Made by a program: the position numbers and the translations under genes. From Prostheceraeus crozeri (taxonomy: Eukaryota > Platyhelminthes > Polycladida > Euryleptidae), in assembly GCA_907163375.1 (NCBI GenBank), contig CAJQUW010011254.1:248001-312000 (forward strand): 64,000 nucleotides of DNA. The letters are read 5' to 3'. The notes beneath the pieces are model-generated. The model did no database searches. It worked only from the letters and a program-made list of their open reading frames with translations, and had not been told where the DNA came from. Each line of letters opens with the position of its first letter. Positions within the stretch are counted from its first letter, which is position 1. Below are positions 47,967 through 57,941 of this stretch, piece by piece.

Positions 47967-48776
47967 GGTTATACTTTTATAATCCTCTTCATTTAGAATC
48001 TTCTTTTCTAACAGTCTTTTCAATATAGCATGAATTTCATTGAAACTAGAATTATGTCCTTCTTTTATTGCAGATATTAAAATATTTAATCTATTTAGTA
48101 ATTCTTGTGGATCATCTGGTAAAAATACAGTTGTTTCAGTTTTCTGTTTTTCAGATAAACCTTTCCCTACTTTAACTCCCGTTGATAATAAATTTTCTAA
48201 TTGTTTATAACGTCTAAGAGATTTTACTGCACCAACTCTGTCTAACATAGCTTTATATTTTATGAGATCTTCTACAGCATAATTATTTAAATCTGCTCCA
48301 CTTAAAAGATTAACAAAATTTCTATCTAAATTAAAAGGAGATTTATCTGGTGAAAAAATTATACCTCGAAAAGGTTGTGGAAATATTTCTTTTTGACCGA
48401 GATAAAATCTAGGTATTGTTTTTCCATCTATAAATGAGATAGAATGTTCAAATTGCACAGATTTTGGTAATTTCTTATTAATGTTTGATTCTAGTAATCC
48501 ATAGTCATCTAATATAGTTTTGTGCTCTGGATCTGTTATATCAATTTGTTTATCATTATTTGTACTTTCTTTTTCAAGAGTTTTAAATGGTTTCATAGTT
48601 TTCTCAAAATCAGTTTTTACTTGCTCGGTTTGCTGCATTTTTTCAAACATATCAGATTGAATACCAGCTTTTATCATTCTATGCTGAAGATGATTTTCTT
48701 TCATAATATTTCTTTGTTTTATTAACTCTTCTAATTGTTTTATTCTTTTAAAATTATCAGCTCTGACTTTATCCAT
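47955..48776 (-). CDS. conserved uncharacterised Polinton protein
   Basis: Intact, 273 residues. It has a charged helical N-terminus (FKRIKQLEELIKQRN), a middle segment (FYLGQKEIFPQP … NLLSGADLNNYA) and a C-terminal helical unit (LLNRLNILISAIKEGHNSSF … ILKRLLEKKILNEEDY). From memory, proteins with this kind of C-terminus recur in invertebrate Polintons beside the polymerase; their function is unknown. The N-terminus is also found as a partial duplicate on the plus strand at 57211-57383. It lies 83 bases downstream of the polymerase stop, so the two may be co-transcribed. Confidence 0.65.
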   Translation of the reverse strand: MDKVRADNFKRIKQLEELIKQRNIMKENHLQHRMIKAGIQSDMFEKMQQTEQVKTDFEKTMKPFKTLEKESTNNDKQIDITDPEHKTILDDYGLLESNINKKLPKSVQFEHSISFIDGKTIPRFYLGQKEIFPQPFRGIIFSPDKSPFNLDRNFVNLLSGADLNNYAVEDLIKYKAMLDRVGAVKSLRRYKQLENLLSTGVKVGKGLSEKQKTETTVFLPDDPQELLNRLNILISAIKEGHNSSFNEIHAILKRLLEKKILNEEDYKSITGHL

Positions 48777-48859
48777 TTTTATATGATAATTTTATATTAT
48801 TATTTTATGTTATATTATTATATTATTTTATAATATTTTATATTTTTATATTATTTTTT

Positions 48860-51800
48860 TTATTTTATGTATATATCAAATTTGTCTATCTTAGAAATTA
48901 GAAAATTAAAAGGTTCAGTAGTTATTCCATCAGGTAAAATTTTTCTTTTATCATCAAATGGATCTAATGCTAATTTATGTTCTTCTTTTAAATACATTTT
49001 ATGTTTCTTTGAATTAAGTCTATAATTACATGCTGTTTTTATTTCATTATTAAATAATGCATTTTTATAATCTTGAAATGTTATTTGATTAGCCACTGAT
49101 GCCTTTGAAATTCCTTTTAATGTTTTATGTGTTTTAATATTATTAGTTGTATCATAACAATAACATTTAGATTTTAAAAATATAGCTTCTGTTATGAAAT
49201 CTTCATTTCCTTCTAATTCATCTTTTACTTTACATAAATCAGAAGGATGAATGATATCTTTTATTTTATTAATTTCTTCATCAAGTGAAGAATTATACGG
49301 TATTGCTAATTCTAAGAAAACAGAATCGGTATCTGTAAAGTGTAATTTATAGTTTTTGCCATAAGCAGGTGCTAAATAATCATATATAAATCTATACATA
49401 AATAGTCTAGCTAATTCTAATATAGTGAAACCAATGAAATTAAACTTATCATGTTTTACGCTGATTCGACGTAAATGTACAGCACATAGTTCATCACTAA
49501 ATCTAGTAGTTCTTTTATATGTAGGTTTCCTTGTTAAATTTTGAAATCTATCTTTATCATAAACTATTTCAATATTTTGTCTATTACGCACATTTTCTAA
49601 AGTCTTACCATAAAATGCATTATTCATTAATTTGAAGAAAACGTTTCCAAAATCATCTTTATTTCTTTTAGCTATTTTACGTTTTTCAATATTGAACTCT
49701 ATATAATCTTTTAACCATTTAGATTTTCTATACTATAGTTTTCGATGTATTTTGGTGAGAATCATTCCATGATCTAAATACCAATCTAGCATTCTTCCTT
49801 CAACAACATACTTTCCTTTATTGCTTTGTGTTAACATAAGTTTTTTTGTTGGCCTATATTTCTTAGGAATTAAAGATTTTTGATAATCTGAAAAATCTTT
49901 TATAATGGGAATTTTGTTTTCTGGACAGAAAGGATAATATTTTGTTGCTTCTTTTATATAATCAGGGTATACTAAATCAACTTCATATATATAACCAAAA
50001 TTACGATTTCCATCATATGTTTTTTGATAAACAAGATTATTACACCATGTCATTTCACCTGTTGGTAATTCTTGTATCATGCAAGAAGAATATAAACTAT
50101 TAAAATCATAATATAATAAATAGTTTTCTCTCATGAATTCATCAATTGCATTTTCACGTTCTACTCCTTCTCGTTTCGTTCGAAAAATTTCTAATATTTT
50201 TTCTTTTTCTTCTGGAGATAAAGGTTTCATTATTCCATATTCTTGTGGATTTACTTTCTTATTATAACATTTAACATATCTATTACCTAAAACTGATGAA
50301 ACTCCACCTCTAATTCCAGATTCAAAAAATAATAATTTATCATATGTATTTTCTTTATAATGTTTAAGTTTAACACCAGTATGTTTTAATCCTGCTAGCC
50401 ATGTTAAACCTGGTGTAGAATAACAATAACATGGATCTATTCCGTAATATTCTAAACACATGTCACGAAAGTTTTCGAAAAGATCAGCTAGTATTAATAC
50501 ATCTATCTGTAGATATTTCATTGTATAATCATACATTGTTCTACAATTTAACTCTCTCCAATTTTTTTCAGCTTCTGCATAGTCTTCTTCAGATAATTGT
50601 GATTGTTTTAATGTTGATTTAAATTTATTTATTGGAGGAAGTTGTTTTTCTTCCATAATTTTATTCACAGAATTAAAATCTCCAGTTATGTACTCATACG
50701 GAAATATTCCTTTTAAAGGTTTTCAATTATATTTATTTAATATTTTACATTGTTCAGATTTCAAAGTTTTTCCCATAACATCTAATGAATAAGGAGTAAA
50801 AATTCTAAATGCATCTAAAATTCTAATACAACCTAATTGCATTGAAAAATATTCTTCTTCTTGTTTACATAGTACATTTATTTTTTGTTGTTGTAATTTT
50901 TCAGATGAAAATAAATCTTTCATTACTAGATGGAAATCATATTTAGAACCATTGTAGAAATATAAAGGAACAAAGTTATATTTAAATTTATTAGCATTAA
51001 GATTACAAGAATTATGTGCTGCACCTCTATATAATCCATTTAGATGATCATGATCTTTTACTTTATCAATATATCTACCTCTGCCAGTTATATATTTATT
51101 TGTAAAACCTTTTCCACAGTAATAACAATTTATTTCATCATAAAATTCTTTTCTTTCTTCATCCGTTAATGGTATCATTGGTATATTTGTTTCAAGCAAT
51201 TGTGAAAAACGTCCTTGTAATTCTTCTACTTTCTTTGTAAACATTTCTGAACTATCTTCACCATAGTATTGTAAATATTCTGATTTAAATAATTCAGGAT
51301 AATTTGAATGAATGTACATTCCCCAACATAATGGTTTTTGTTCAAATAAATATTTTCCTTTACTTTGTTCAGCTGAACTTTTTCCAGGTGCACTTTTTTC
51401 AGAATTATAATTTTCAGAATCGGGTGAAGCCCTGGAACTTTCCGTTCGATTTTGTGTCATATTAACATTATATGCTTCAAAATCACAATAAATAGTAAAG
51501 GGTACTTTATTTTTAAAATACCATTTATTATATTCTAAATAATCATCTTTAAGAAAAGTATTTTGAACTGCTTCGTTTTGTTGACAATTCTCCAAATGTC
51601 TATTCATTTCTTCTAAAGTTCTAAAACTTGTCATACATTGAAGACAAGGAAAATTTTTATTATCTGAAGTTTTTGTAAATATAGAAACATCTTTACACAA
51701 TATAAAATGTCCCTGATAATATAATATATTCGCTTGTGCTGGTTGTTTTGACTGTTCTAATTTTACAAATTCATCTTTATATATTTCATGTGTTTCATTA

Positions 51801-53326
51801 ATTTCTTTTGTAATATTAAATGTATTTTGATGATAATTTTGATTTAATAATTGTAGCTGATAAATATATTCTTTATCATATTGTTCTTTATATTGTTGTA
51901 GACATTTTTTTAAACATTCATTTAATTCTTTATTTTCTTCATTATTTAATTCTTTATTATTTTCTTCATTTAATTTTTGAATTGTTTCTATCTTATTTTG
52001 ATATTTATGGTGATATTCTTGTAGTAACATTTTTGTTTGTTGTTGATAATCTATTTTACATTTTTGTAAACTTTTATTTAAATTTTCTAATTTTTGTTGA
52101 TATTCTGAAGATAAAGATGAATATTTGTAATTATAATCATCAGTACGTCCTTTATAATTATTATGATTAATCATTATTGGTGATAGTGTTTTAACAAGTT
52201 CAAATTTTTCAGTACATATTATATTTCCTTGGTAAAAAATATTATGATGCATGTAATTTCCTCTATCATTATATACTATTTCTGATTGACATAAATTTTT
52301 ATTATTCAAATAAAATTTTTTTGAATCTGAGTAAAGTGGAATAATTTTACCAATAGAAACATAATTCACATTTAATTCAAAAACATTTACTTCAATTAAA
52401 TTTTTATTCTTTTTATGAAACTTTATTAACCTATTATAATCATATGGAAATTCATCTAAGCCATCAGAAAGATCAAATTCATTTATGTATTCTTCTTTAT
52501 TATAATGACTTAGTCTTTCTTTATGATATTCTGCAGGATGTAAATGTGCTATAATACTCCACAGAAAACAATAATCATCTTCATTTTTTATGTTGATTAA
52601 TTGTGGTGAACTGAAAGGTAAAGGAACATAACTACCACCAGTATTATTTTTATATTTATCAATTACTATTTTCTTAGATAGTATTTTAACAAATCTCCAA
52701 CCAGATTCACGTAACTGGGCTTCAATTATACAATTTTCTAATTGAAGTATCATCGATTCAAATATGGGTTGTATATCATTTACATTATGAATTTCTTGTA
52801 AATTTGTAAAATGTCCTTGTATTATTTCTTCAGGAATTCCATCAGGTCCATTTTTTGTATAAAGTACTTCTACATTCATATAACATTTGAAAGATTTCTT
52901 AAATATATTATAAAAGTTGGTTAGAATATCAGAAAAAGTTTTATCGGTTTCATTATGTTCAAAAGACTGATTAAATAAATATTTTATATTTGCTAAGGCT
53001 TCATCGGTTCGTTCAGCTTCATCAAATTCATCTATTTCGTTAAATTCATCAGTATCGCTAAATAAATATCTTCCATCTGGTACATGTTCATCTTCACTAT
53101 TAAAAACTTTTTTATATTCCGAATGTGAATAATCATAAAATATTTTTTTAACTTTTATATCAGTAGGTAATGTTTCTATATAGTTTTTATAACTATTTAA
53201 TTTTAATATATTTCCTTCATCAACTCGTTCTACATTTTGTAAATGCATTTTACTTTGTAGATGAGATTGATAACTTCTTTTTGTTTGCAATTTTTTTTTA
53301 CATAAGACACAATAAAACTTATCCAT
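48860..53326 (-). pseudogene. polB: protein-primed-type family B DNA polymerase, two in-frame stops
   Basis: A single frame of 1489 codons, interrupted only by TGA (50723-50725) and TAG (49733-49735), with no frameshift. The N-terminus has a C2H2 finger (Cys6, Cys9, His22, His28), then a long extension with a coiled coil (about 405-525) and a further Cys/His finger (about 561-581). Exonuclease: Exo I YCDFEAYN (613-620), a treble-clef segment (CYYCGKG … DHDHLNG-YRGAAHN), Exo II FYNGSKYD (790-797) and Exo III YLQIDVLILAD after the first stop. Palm: motif A YDFNSLYSS, motif B KLMNNAFYGK after the second stop, motif C FTDTDSVF. The polymerase copies the linear element; terminal-protein priming is inferred for the family. 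The stops separate exonuclease from palm motifs, so no functional product is expected without readthrough. Confidence 0.93.
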
Positions 53327-53464
53327 TTTTATTTTTTTTTTAGAGAAAATTTGAGAATTTTTTTTTTAAAAAAAAATTTATGTTTTAATTTTTAGAGAAA
53401 AAAATTCTAAAATATACATAATGGGAAAAATTCTAATATATCTGTAAAATTATGATAAATTTGT

Positions 53465-54949
53465 TTAATTATTAAGTATTTCACTTACACCATTTATTAA
53501 TGGTTTTATATCATTATATGTTTTTTTTGCTTCATCAAATGTAGATTTAACATCAGATATTATTGGTATTGCTTTTCTTAAACCGTTTCTAACATCATTT
53601 ATTGCAATTTTTAAATAGTTTAATGTTTCATTATCTTGTAATCTGTTAGGTATTGGTATACCAAATTTTGCATTTAAATAATGATCAAAATAAAAATAAA
53701 ATGTATTAGGAATAATTTTTAGTGGAACTTTTGCTTCAGACTCTAAAAAGATAATTATTTGTTCTATAACTTGATTTGATAAATGTTTTGTATTTGCATA
53801 TATTCTAATATCAAAATCTTGAGAGTTATTATAGATTTCATGTTCAGTATCTACTAATATATTTAAATCTTTATCATATACTTGCTTATGTTCACTTATG
53901 GTGTCAACACGTATTATTCCATATTTATGTTGTGTATAATATGATAAAGGCATTTTCATTTTATAATTTTTATTAATATCATTAAAGAATGCTGCATTAT
54001 TTTGTGTAGTTGTAAAAAATGTTTGAATGTTTTCTCTAATCTTATTATCTACATCACAAGCTTTATGAGCTAATACAACTATTTGAATATTTTGATGTCT
54101 TCCTTTTGTAAATATTTCTGACATATTTTTTTGTTTTGATAAACTTGCAACATCATCTAAAATTAATAAAGATTTATTTTCAGGTGTACCAGCAAAATTT
54201 TCCATATCTTGTAACTCATCTAATCGTTTATCATTATAGACGTTTGTAAAAGTTGGCCATTCAGAAGTATGCATACAAAAAATATGTACTTTTGTTTCGT
54301 CCTTATAATATTGGTTTATATATTTTTTAATAAACGTAGTCTTACCACTTCCAGTTTTACCGTAAACAATGAAATGTAAATTTTCTTGATACATTTTACC
54401 TTGTTTAATATTTTTATTATTAGTTTTATCCTTAATCTTATCCTCATTAGTTTTCCATCCTTTAAAAATTTTTATTTCTTGTTTATAAAAATTTATCCTC
54501 TTTTGTTCCTCTGTTAGAAAGTAACCCCATTGATTTCCAATACATATAACAAGATGATAAATAAAAAATATTAAAATACATGCTAACAATATTTTTATAC
54601 AATGAAATTTTAAAAAATTCCAAGGACGTGTAAGATCTGATTGTGGTATTTTTTTATTAAGAGATGAATTAGGGGGTAGTGTCTCTAAATATTTTTTATT
54701 ATATATATTTTTATCTATATTATTATATCTAGTATTATGTATAGGATTTTCTACAATATTATTAATATCTTTGAGATTCGGATCTTGAGGGGTTAGTGTA
54801 TCTTGAACCTCAGTGTTATTTATATAATTATTTATCATTTCATCTATTACATTAAGAGATTTATGACGACTTAGATTACTTTTATTACTTTTATTACCTT
54901 TAATTATAACCGGTGAATATAAATCTTCCAAATTTTCGTTTTTATTCAT
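53465..54949 (-). CDS. second packaging-type P-loop ATPase, membrane-anchored
   Basis: Intact, 494 residues. The Asn-rich N-terminus (1-115) is followed by one strong transmembrane segment (about 117-138, IKILLACILIFFIYHLVI). The ATPase domain has Walker A GKTGSGKT (197-204), Walker B LLILDD (261-266) and FTKGRHQN-IQIVVLAHKA (about 280-297). The last is the same FT-K/R-GRH signature found in the ATPase at 46107-46895, so both belong to the A32/FtsK-HerA group, but they are otherwise dissimilar. The 200-residue C-terminal part is unassigned. It lies directly upstream of the polymerase (138 bases). The role is unknown: a membrane-linked DNA translocase or assembly factor is an inference from the domain order. 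Confidence 0.8.
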   Translation of the reverse strand: MNKNENLEDLYSPVIIKGNKSNKSNLSRHKSLNVIDEMINNYINNTEVQDTLTPQDPNLKDINNIVENPIHNTRYNNIDKNIYNKKYLETLPPNSSLNKKIPQSDLTRPWNFLKFHCIKILLACILIFFIYHLVICIGNQWGYFLTEEQKRINFYKQEIKIFKGWKTNEDKIKDKTNNKNIKQGKMYQENLHFIVYGKTGSGKTTFIKKYINQYYKDETKVHIFCMHTSEWPTFTNVYNDKRLDELQDMENFAGTPENKSLLILDDVASLSKQKNMSEIFTKGRHQNIQIVVLAHKACDVDNKIRENIQTFFTTTQNNAAFFNDINKNYKMKMPLSYYTQHKYGIIRVDTISEHKQVYDKDLNILVDTEHEIYNNSQDFDIRIYANTKHLSNQVIEQIIIFLESEAKVPLKIIPNTFYFYFDHYLNAKFGIPIPNRLQDNETLNYLKIAINDVRNGLRKAIPIISDVKSTFDEAKKTYNDIKPLINGVSEILNN

Positions 54950-54989
54950 TTAATATTTTTAAAATAAAAATTTAGGAATTATTATTTTT

Positions 54990-55130
54990 TAATTCCGGAC
55001 TCGCATTCTTACACTCTTATGAGTGTTTTTTAACCTCTGTAGAACCTCCGGAATGTGTCGGACTTTTTGTTCCTATACTCAAAAGAAGTATTTTTAGTCC
55101 TCTCCTCTCTTCCGGAATGCTTAAGAATAT
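54990..55130. promoter_or_regulatory. GC-richer intergenic island with hairpin and T run
   Basis: Between the zinc-finger gene and the second ATPase gene. Contains a hairpin ACACTC-TTAT-GAGTGT (55011-55026) followed by a T run, and three ttccgga/tccggaatg words (about 54993, 55047, 55111). It may be a terminator and/or promoter zone; both neighbouring genes are on the minus strand. Confidence 0.35.
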
Positions 55131-55271
55131 TTTAATAAAATAATATTTTATTCTTTATAAAAAAAATAATATTTTAATATAGAAGATTATTTTAGTAGAA
55201 ATACAACTATTTTAGTAGAAATACAACTATTTAAATATATAAGACTATTTTAATAATAAAAGTAATTTTAT

Positions 55272-56066
55272 CTAATATAAATTATTATTGTTTTGATATA
55301 AATTATTATTTTGATATAAATTATTATTATGTTGATTAAGTTTTGGACATAGTGTTACATGTCGCTGAAAATTTTTCTTTAATATAATTTTTTGACAACC
55401 TCTACATTTAACTTTTTCTTTTAAACAATCCTTACACTGATATTTACTATCATAAAACTCTGTCTTAGGTTTAGTAATTTGACAACTTGTACATTGTCTT
55501 GTAGAACTTATACAAGAATTATAATGATTAGTAATTCCTTGAATTGTAAAATATTTATTACAATTACGACATAACTGATCTTTTAATTTATCTTTTTTAT
55601 TTTTTTTAACCTCTTCTGGTTGTTCGCATAATTTTAAATGACGTGCAAAATTTTTAGACGTTATATTTTTATTACATCCGGAACATATTTTTTTGTTATT
55701 ACATTCAACAAATTGATTTTTATCAACATAATTATTTTGAGCTACATTATTATTTTGAACAAAAGGATTATTTTGTACTACATTATTATTTTGTGCTAAA
55801 TAATTATTATTATTTTGCCTAGGTGTATTTTGTCTAGCAGTATAAAGATTTTGTTCTTTATCTGAAATAAATAAATGCTTTAATCTTTGTAATGGTTGCT
55901 CTGATTGAATATTATTATACTGAATACTATTATTAGGTTGAATACTATTATTAGGTTGAAATTGATTCATATGCATACCACATGGTGTGTTTTTCATATG
56001 AGAATATAATAGTGTTTGATTTAAAAAACGCATATTGCAAACTTGACAACTTTGAGTCATTTCCAT
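55272..56066 (-). CDS. multi-zinc-finger protein with Asn-rich spacers
   Basis: The preferred start is the Met at 56064-56066 (MEMTQSCQVC), because the longer frame upstream (to 56183) would overlap the divergent plus-strand gene. It has three fingers of identical spacing C-x2-C-x11-H-x3-C (starting CSGC, CRNC, CRGC), a related N-terminal finger (CQVC … HMKNTPC) and a C4 finger (CTSC … CKDC). Between the first finger and the others is a spacer of AQNNN/VQNNN repeats, and the C-terminus repeats LYQNNN. Nucleic-acid binding is likely. I do not recognise it as a standard Polinton gene. It and the plus-strand fibre-like gene diverge from a shared 86-base gap. Confidence 0.72.
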   Translation of the reverse strand: MEMTQSCQVCNMRFLNQTLLYSHMKNTPCGMHMNQFQPNNSIQPNNSIQYNNIQSEQPLQRLKHLFISDKEQNLYTARQNTPRQNNNNYLAQNNNVVQNNPFVQNNNVAQNNYVDKNQFVECNNKKICSGCNKNITSKNFARHLKLCEQPEEVKKNKKDKLKDQLCRNCNKYFTIQGITNHYNSCISSTRQCTSCQITKPKTEFYDSKYQCKDCLKEKVKCRGCQKIILKKNFQRHVTLCPKLNQHNNNLYQNNNLYQNNNNLY

Positions 56067-56152
56067 TTTTTTATTTTTATTAGGAAAAATTTTATTTTTA
56101 TAATTTATGTATTTTTTATAATGAGAAAAAATTTTATTTTTATTGTTTAAAA

Positions 56153-57038
56153 ATGATGTTACCAAATGTTGGTGGAGGTGCATATATCCCGAATAATCGT
56201 GAATCAGAAATAGAACTAGAAAATTATATCATGAAAACTGGAGACGTTTTATCTGGTCCATTACATCTTTCTATTCTTCCGCAACAAAATACAGAGTTAA
56301 CAAATAAACAATATGTTGATACACAAATCAATGACTTAAAAGAAAAATATATAAACGATGTTTTGGTTCCACTGATGAATGAATTAAAGTTGCTAAAACT
56401 TAATGACAAATCATTAAACGAAAAATTATTAAAACTTGATAAAAAGGATAGAGAGCTAGAAGCAGATATAGCAAAACTTTTTAAAAAGATTTCTGAACAA
56501 TCAAAAATTTTAATATTACTTTCTATAAATTTAAAATCTGCTGTAATTAAAAATAAACATCAGATAAAATGTTAAAAGAACAATTAGAAGATGAAATAGA
56601 AAAACTACCTGAAAGAATTAAAAAAAATTTAAAACAGTTACAAACTACATTCCAAAAAAGTGTGAATGAATTGAGTTCTAAAATTGCTCAACAAATTAAA
56701 AAAATAAATCATTTGAAAATTGAAGTAAAATCACTTAATGAAAAAGTTGATAAAATGAAAACTCTTAAAATCAATTTAGAAAATGAATTAAAGAAAAATT
56801 TACAAGAAAACCTAAAGAAAATAAAGAACAGTTAGATTCCGTTAAAAGAAAAGTAGATGGTCTTAAAGTTCAATTAAATGCTTTAAAAACAGAATTAAAG
56901 AAAAGTGAGAAAAAATTAGAAATGACTGAAAAAGAAATTAAAGTACATCACACGCTTCTTGATACAATAGATAAAGTGCAACAAGCAATTAATAAAGTTA
57001 TCTCGAAGTTGTTAGATATTCATAAACGTAAATCTTAA
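56153..57038 (+). pseudogene. coiled-coil fibre-like protein, two frameshifts
   Basis: Three overlapping frames read as one damaged gene: 56153-56575, 56569-56835 and from about 56811 to the TAA at 57036-57038. The N-terminus contains MKTGDVLSGPLHLS … LTNKQYVDTQI, a pattern resembling bacteriophage tail-fibre N-terminal repeats (G-x-x-x-SGPL-x-L … T/N-K-x-YVD). The rest is almost wholly heptad coiled coil. This suggests a trimeric fibre or spike at the particle surface, but the function is inferred from the pattern only. It opens the plus-strand structural block, upstream of the pVI-like and major capsid genes. Both breaks are simple indels in A-rich runs. Confidence 0.6.
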
Positions 57039-57059
57039 ACGAGTATTGTAAATATTAAC

Positions 57060-57210
57060 TTAAATATTTTTTACCTACAAAAAATAAAAATCATAAAAAA
57101 TATAAGTATAATTTTAAAAATATAAAAATATAAATATAATTTTAAAAATATAAAAGTATAAATATAATTTTTAAAAAAATTTAAAAATATAAAAGTATAT
57201 AATTTTAAAA
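57060..57210 (+). repeat. AT-rich tandem repeats
   Basis: Degenerate units of the type aatataattttaaaaatataaaa. They fill the gap before the partial gene copy at 57211. Probably slippage-derived. Confidence 0.6.
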
Positions 57211-57383
57211 ATGGATAAAATTAGAGCTAATAATTTTAAAAGAATTAAACAATTAGAAGAGTTAATAAAAGAAAGAAATATTATGAAAGAAATCATAGAA
57301 TAAAAAGAAGGATTGATGCAGGTTTGGTTCCTGTTCAAGTTAAACCAAAAACGCAATCTGTAAAAGTTAAGAACAAAAAATAA
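57211..57383 (+). pseudogene. partial, frameshifted duplicate of the 47955-48776 gene N-terminus
   Basis: The first 30 codons (RANNFKRIKQLEELIKERN) match the N-terminus of the minus-strand conserved protein (RADNFKRIKQLEELIKQRN). After a frameshift near 57300 a basic stretch with IDAGLVPVQV continues the resemblance and ends at a TAA (57381-57383). The rest of the gene is missing. It shows that sequence was copied between the two halves of the element, or that a short paralogue family exists. Confidence 0.75.
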
Positions 57384-57434
57384 ACATTTTTTATAATTTA
57401 TTTTTTTCCCAAAAGTCAAATTTATTACTAAAAA

Positions 57435-57872
57435 ATGCCTATAATTTATAAACACAATCTTAAACAATTTGCTTCAAATCAAAAAATTGCTCATGAACCA
57501 CGTATGAATCCGGTTTACCATTATGATAATAGAGAAACCGTTCAAAAAGAAGGGGATGGCATCTTTTCTGGTATTGGTAGTATCGTTAACTTAATTAAAA
57601 ATAATAAAGATTTGATTACATCTGCTGCAAAAGGAGCAGCTGCTATAGGTAGTACAGCTAGTGCAATATCAAATGCTGTTAAATCACAAAACGAATTAAA
57701 ACAACTAAAAGCTATTCGTAAACTCAAGAATGATTCTGAAGAACTAAAAAAATTAAAAAAACTTTCAGATGAAACAAAAAACAAAATTGCTAACATAGCT
57801 GTAGAGGGTGATAGTAAACATAATGAAAAAACAATTGAAGAAATAAGAGGTAATGGTCTAGCAAAATTCTAA
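57435..57872 (+). CDS. pVI-like minor capsid/cement protein
   Basis: Intact, 145 residues. It has a Gly-rich turn and hydrophobic segment (GDGIFSGIGSIVNLI), an Ala/Gly helix (SAAKGAAAIGSTASAISNAV), a long Lys/Leu amphipathic helix, and a C-terminal IRGNGLAKF. Small proteins of this plan precede the major capsid gene in many Polintons and have been likened to adenovirus pVI. The IRGN|G motif fits the adenovirus-protease consensus (M/I/L)-x-G-x|G, in keeping with the protease encoded at 61341-61799. It ends 69 bases before the major capsid start. Function inferred from position and composition. Confidence 0.62.
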   Translation: MPIIYKHNLKQFASNQKIAHEPRMNPVYHYDNRETVQKEGDGIFSGIGSIVNLIKNNKDLITSAAKGAAAIGSTASAISNAVKSQNELKQLKAIRKLKNDSEELKKLKKLSDETKNKIANIAVEGDSKHNEKTIEEIRGNGLAKF

Positions 57873-57941
57873 AATTATATTTTAGTAAAAATTTTTTTCT
57901 ATCTGTGAGAAAAACAAAAAGTCAAATTATTTTTTATAAAA

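Noticed and set aside
51820-52170. Plus-strand frame of 116 codons inside the polymerase region
   Set aside because: It is antisense to the coiled-coil part of the polymerase and its Tyr/Leu/Asp-rich content mirrors that coding strand.
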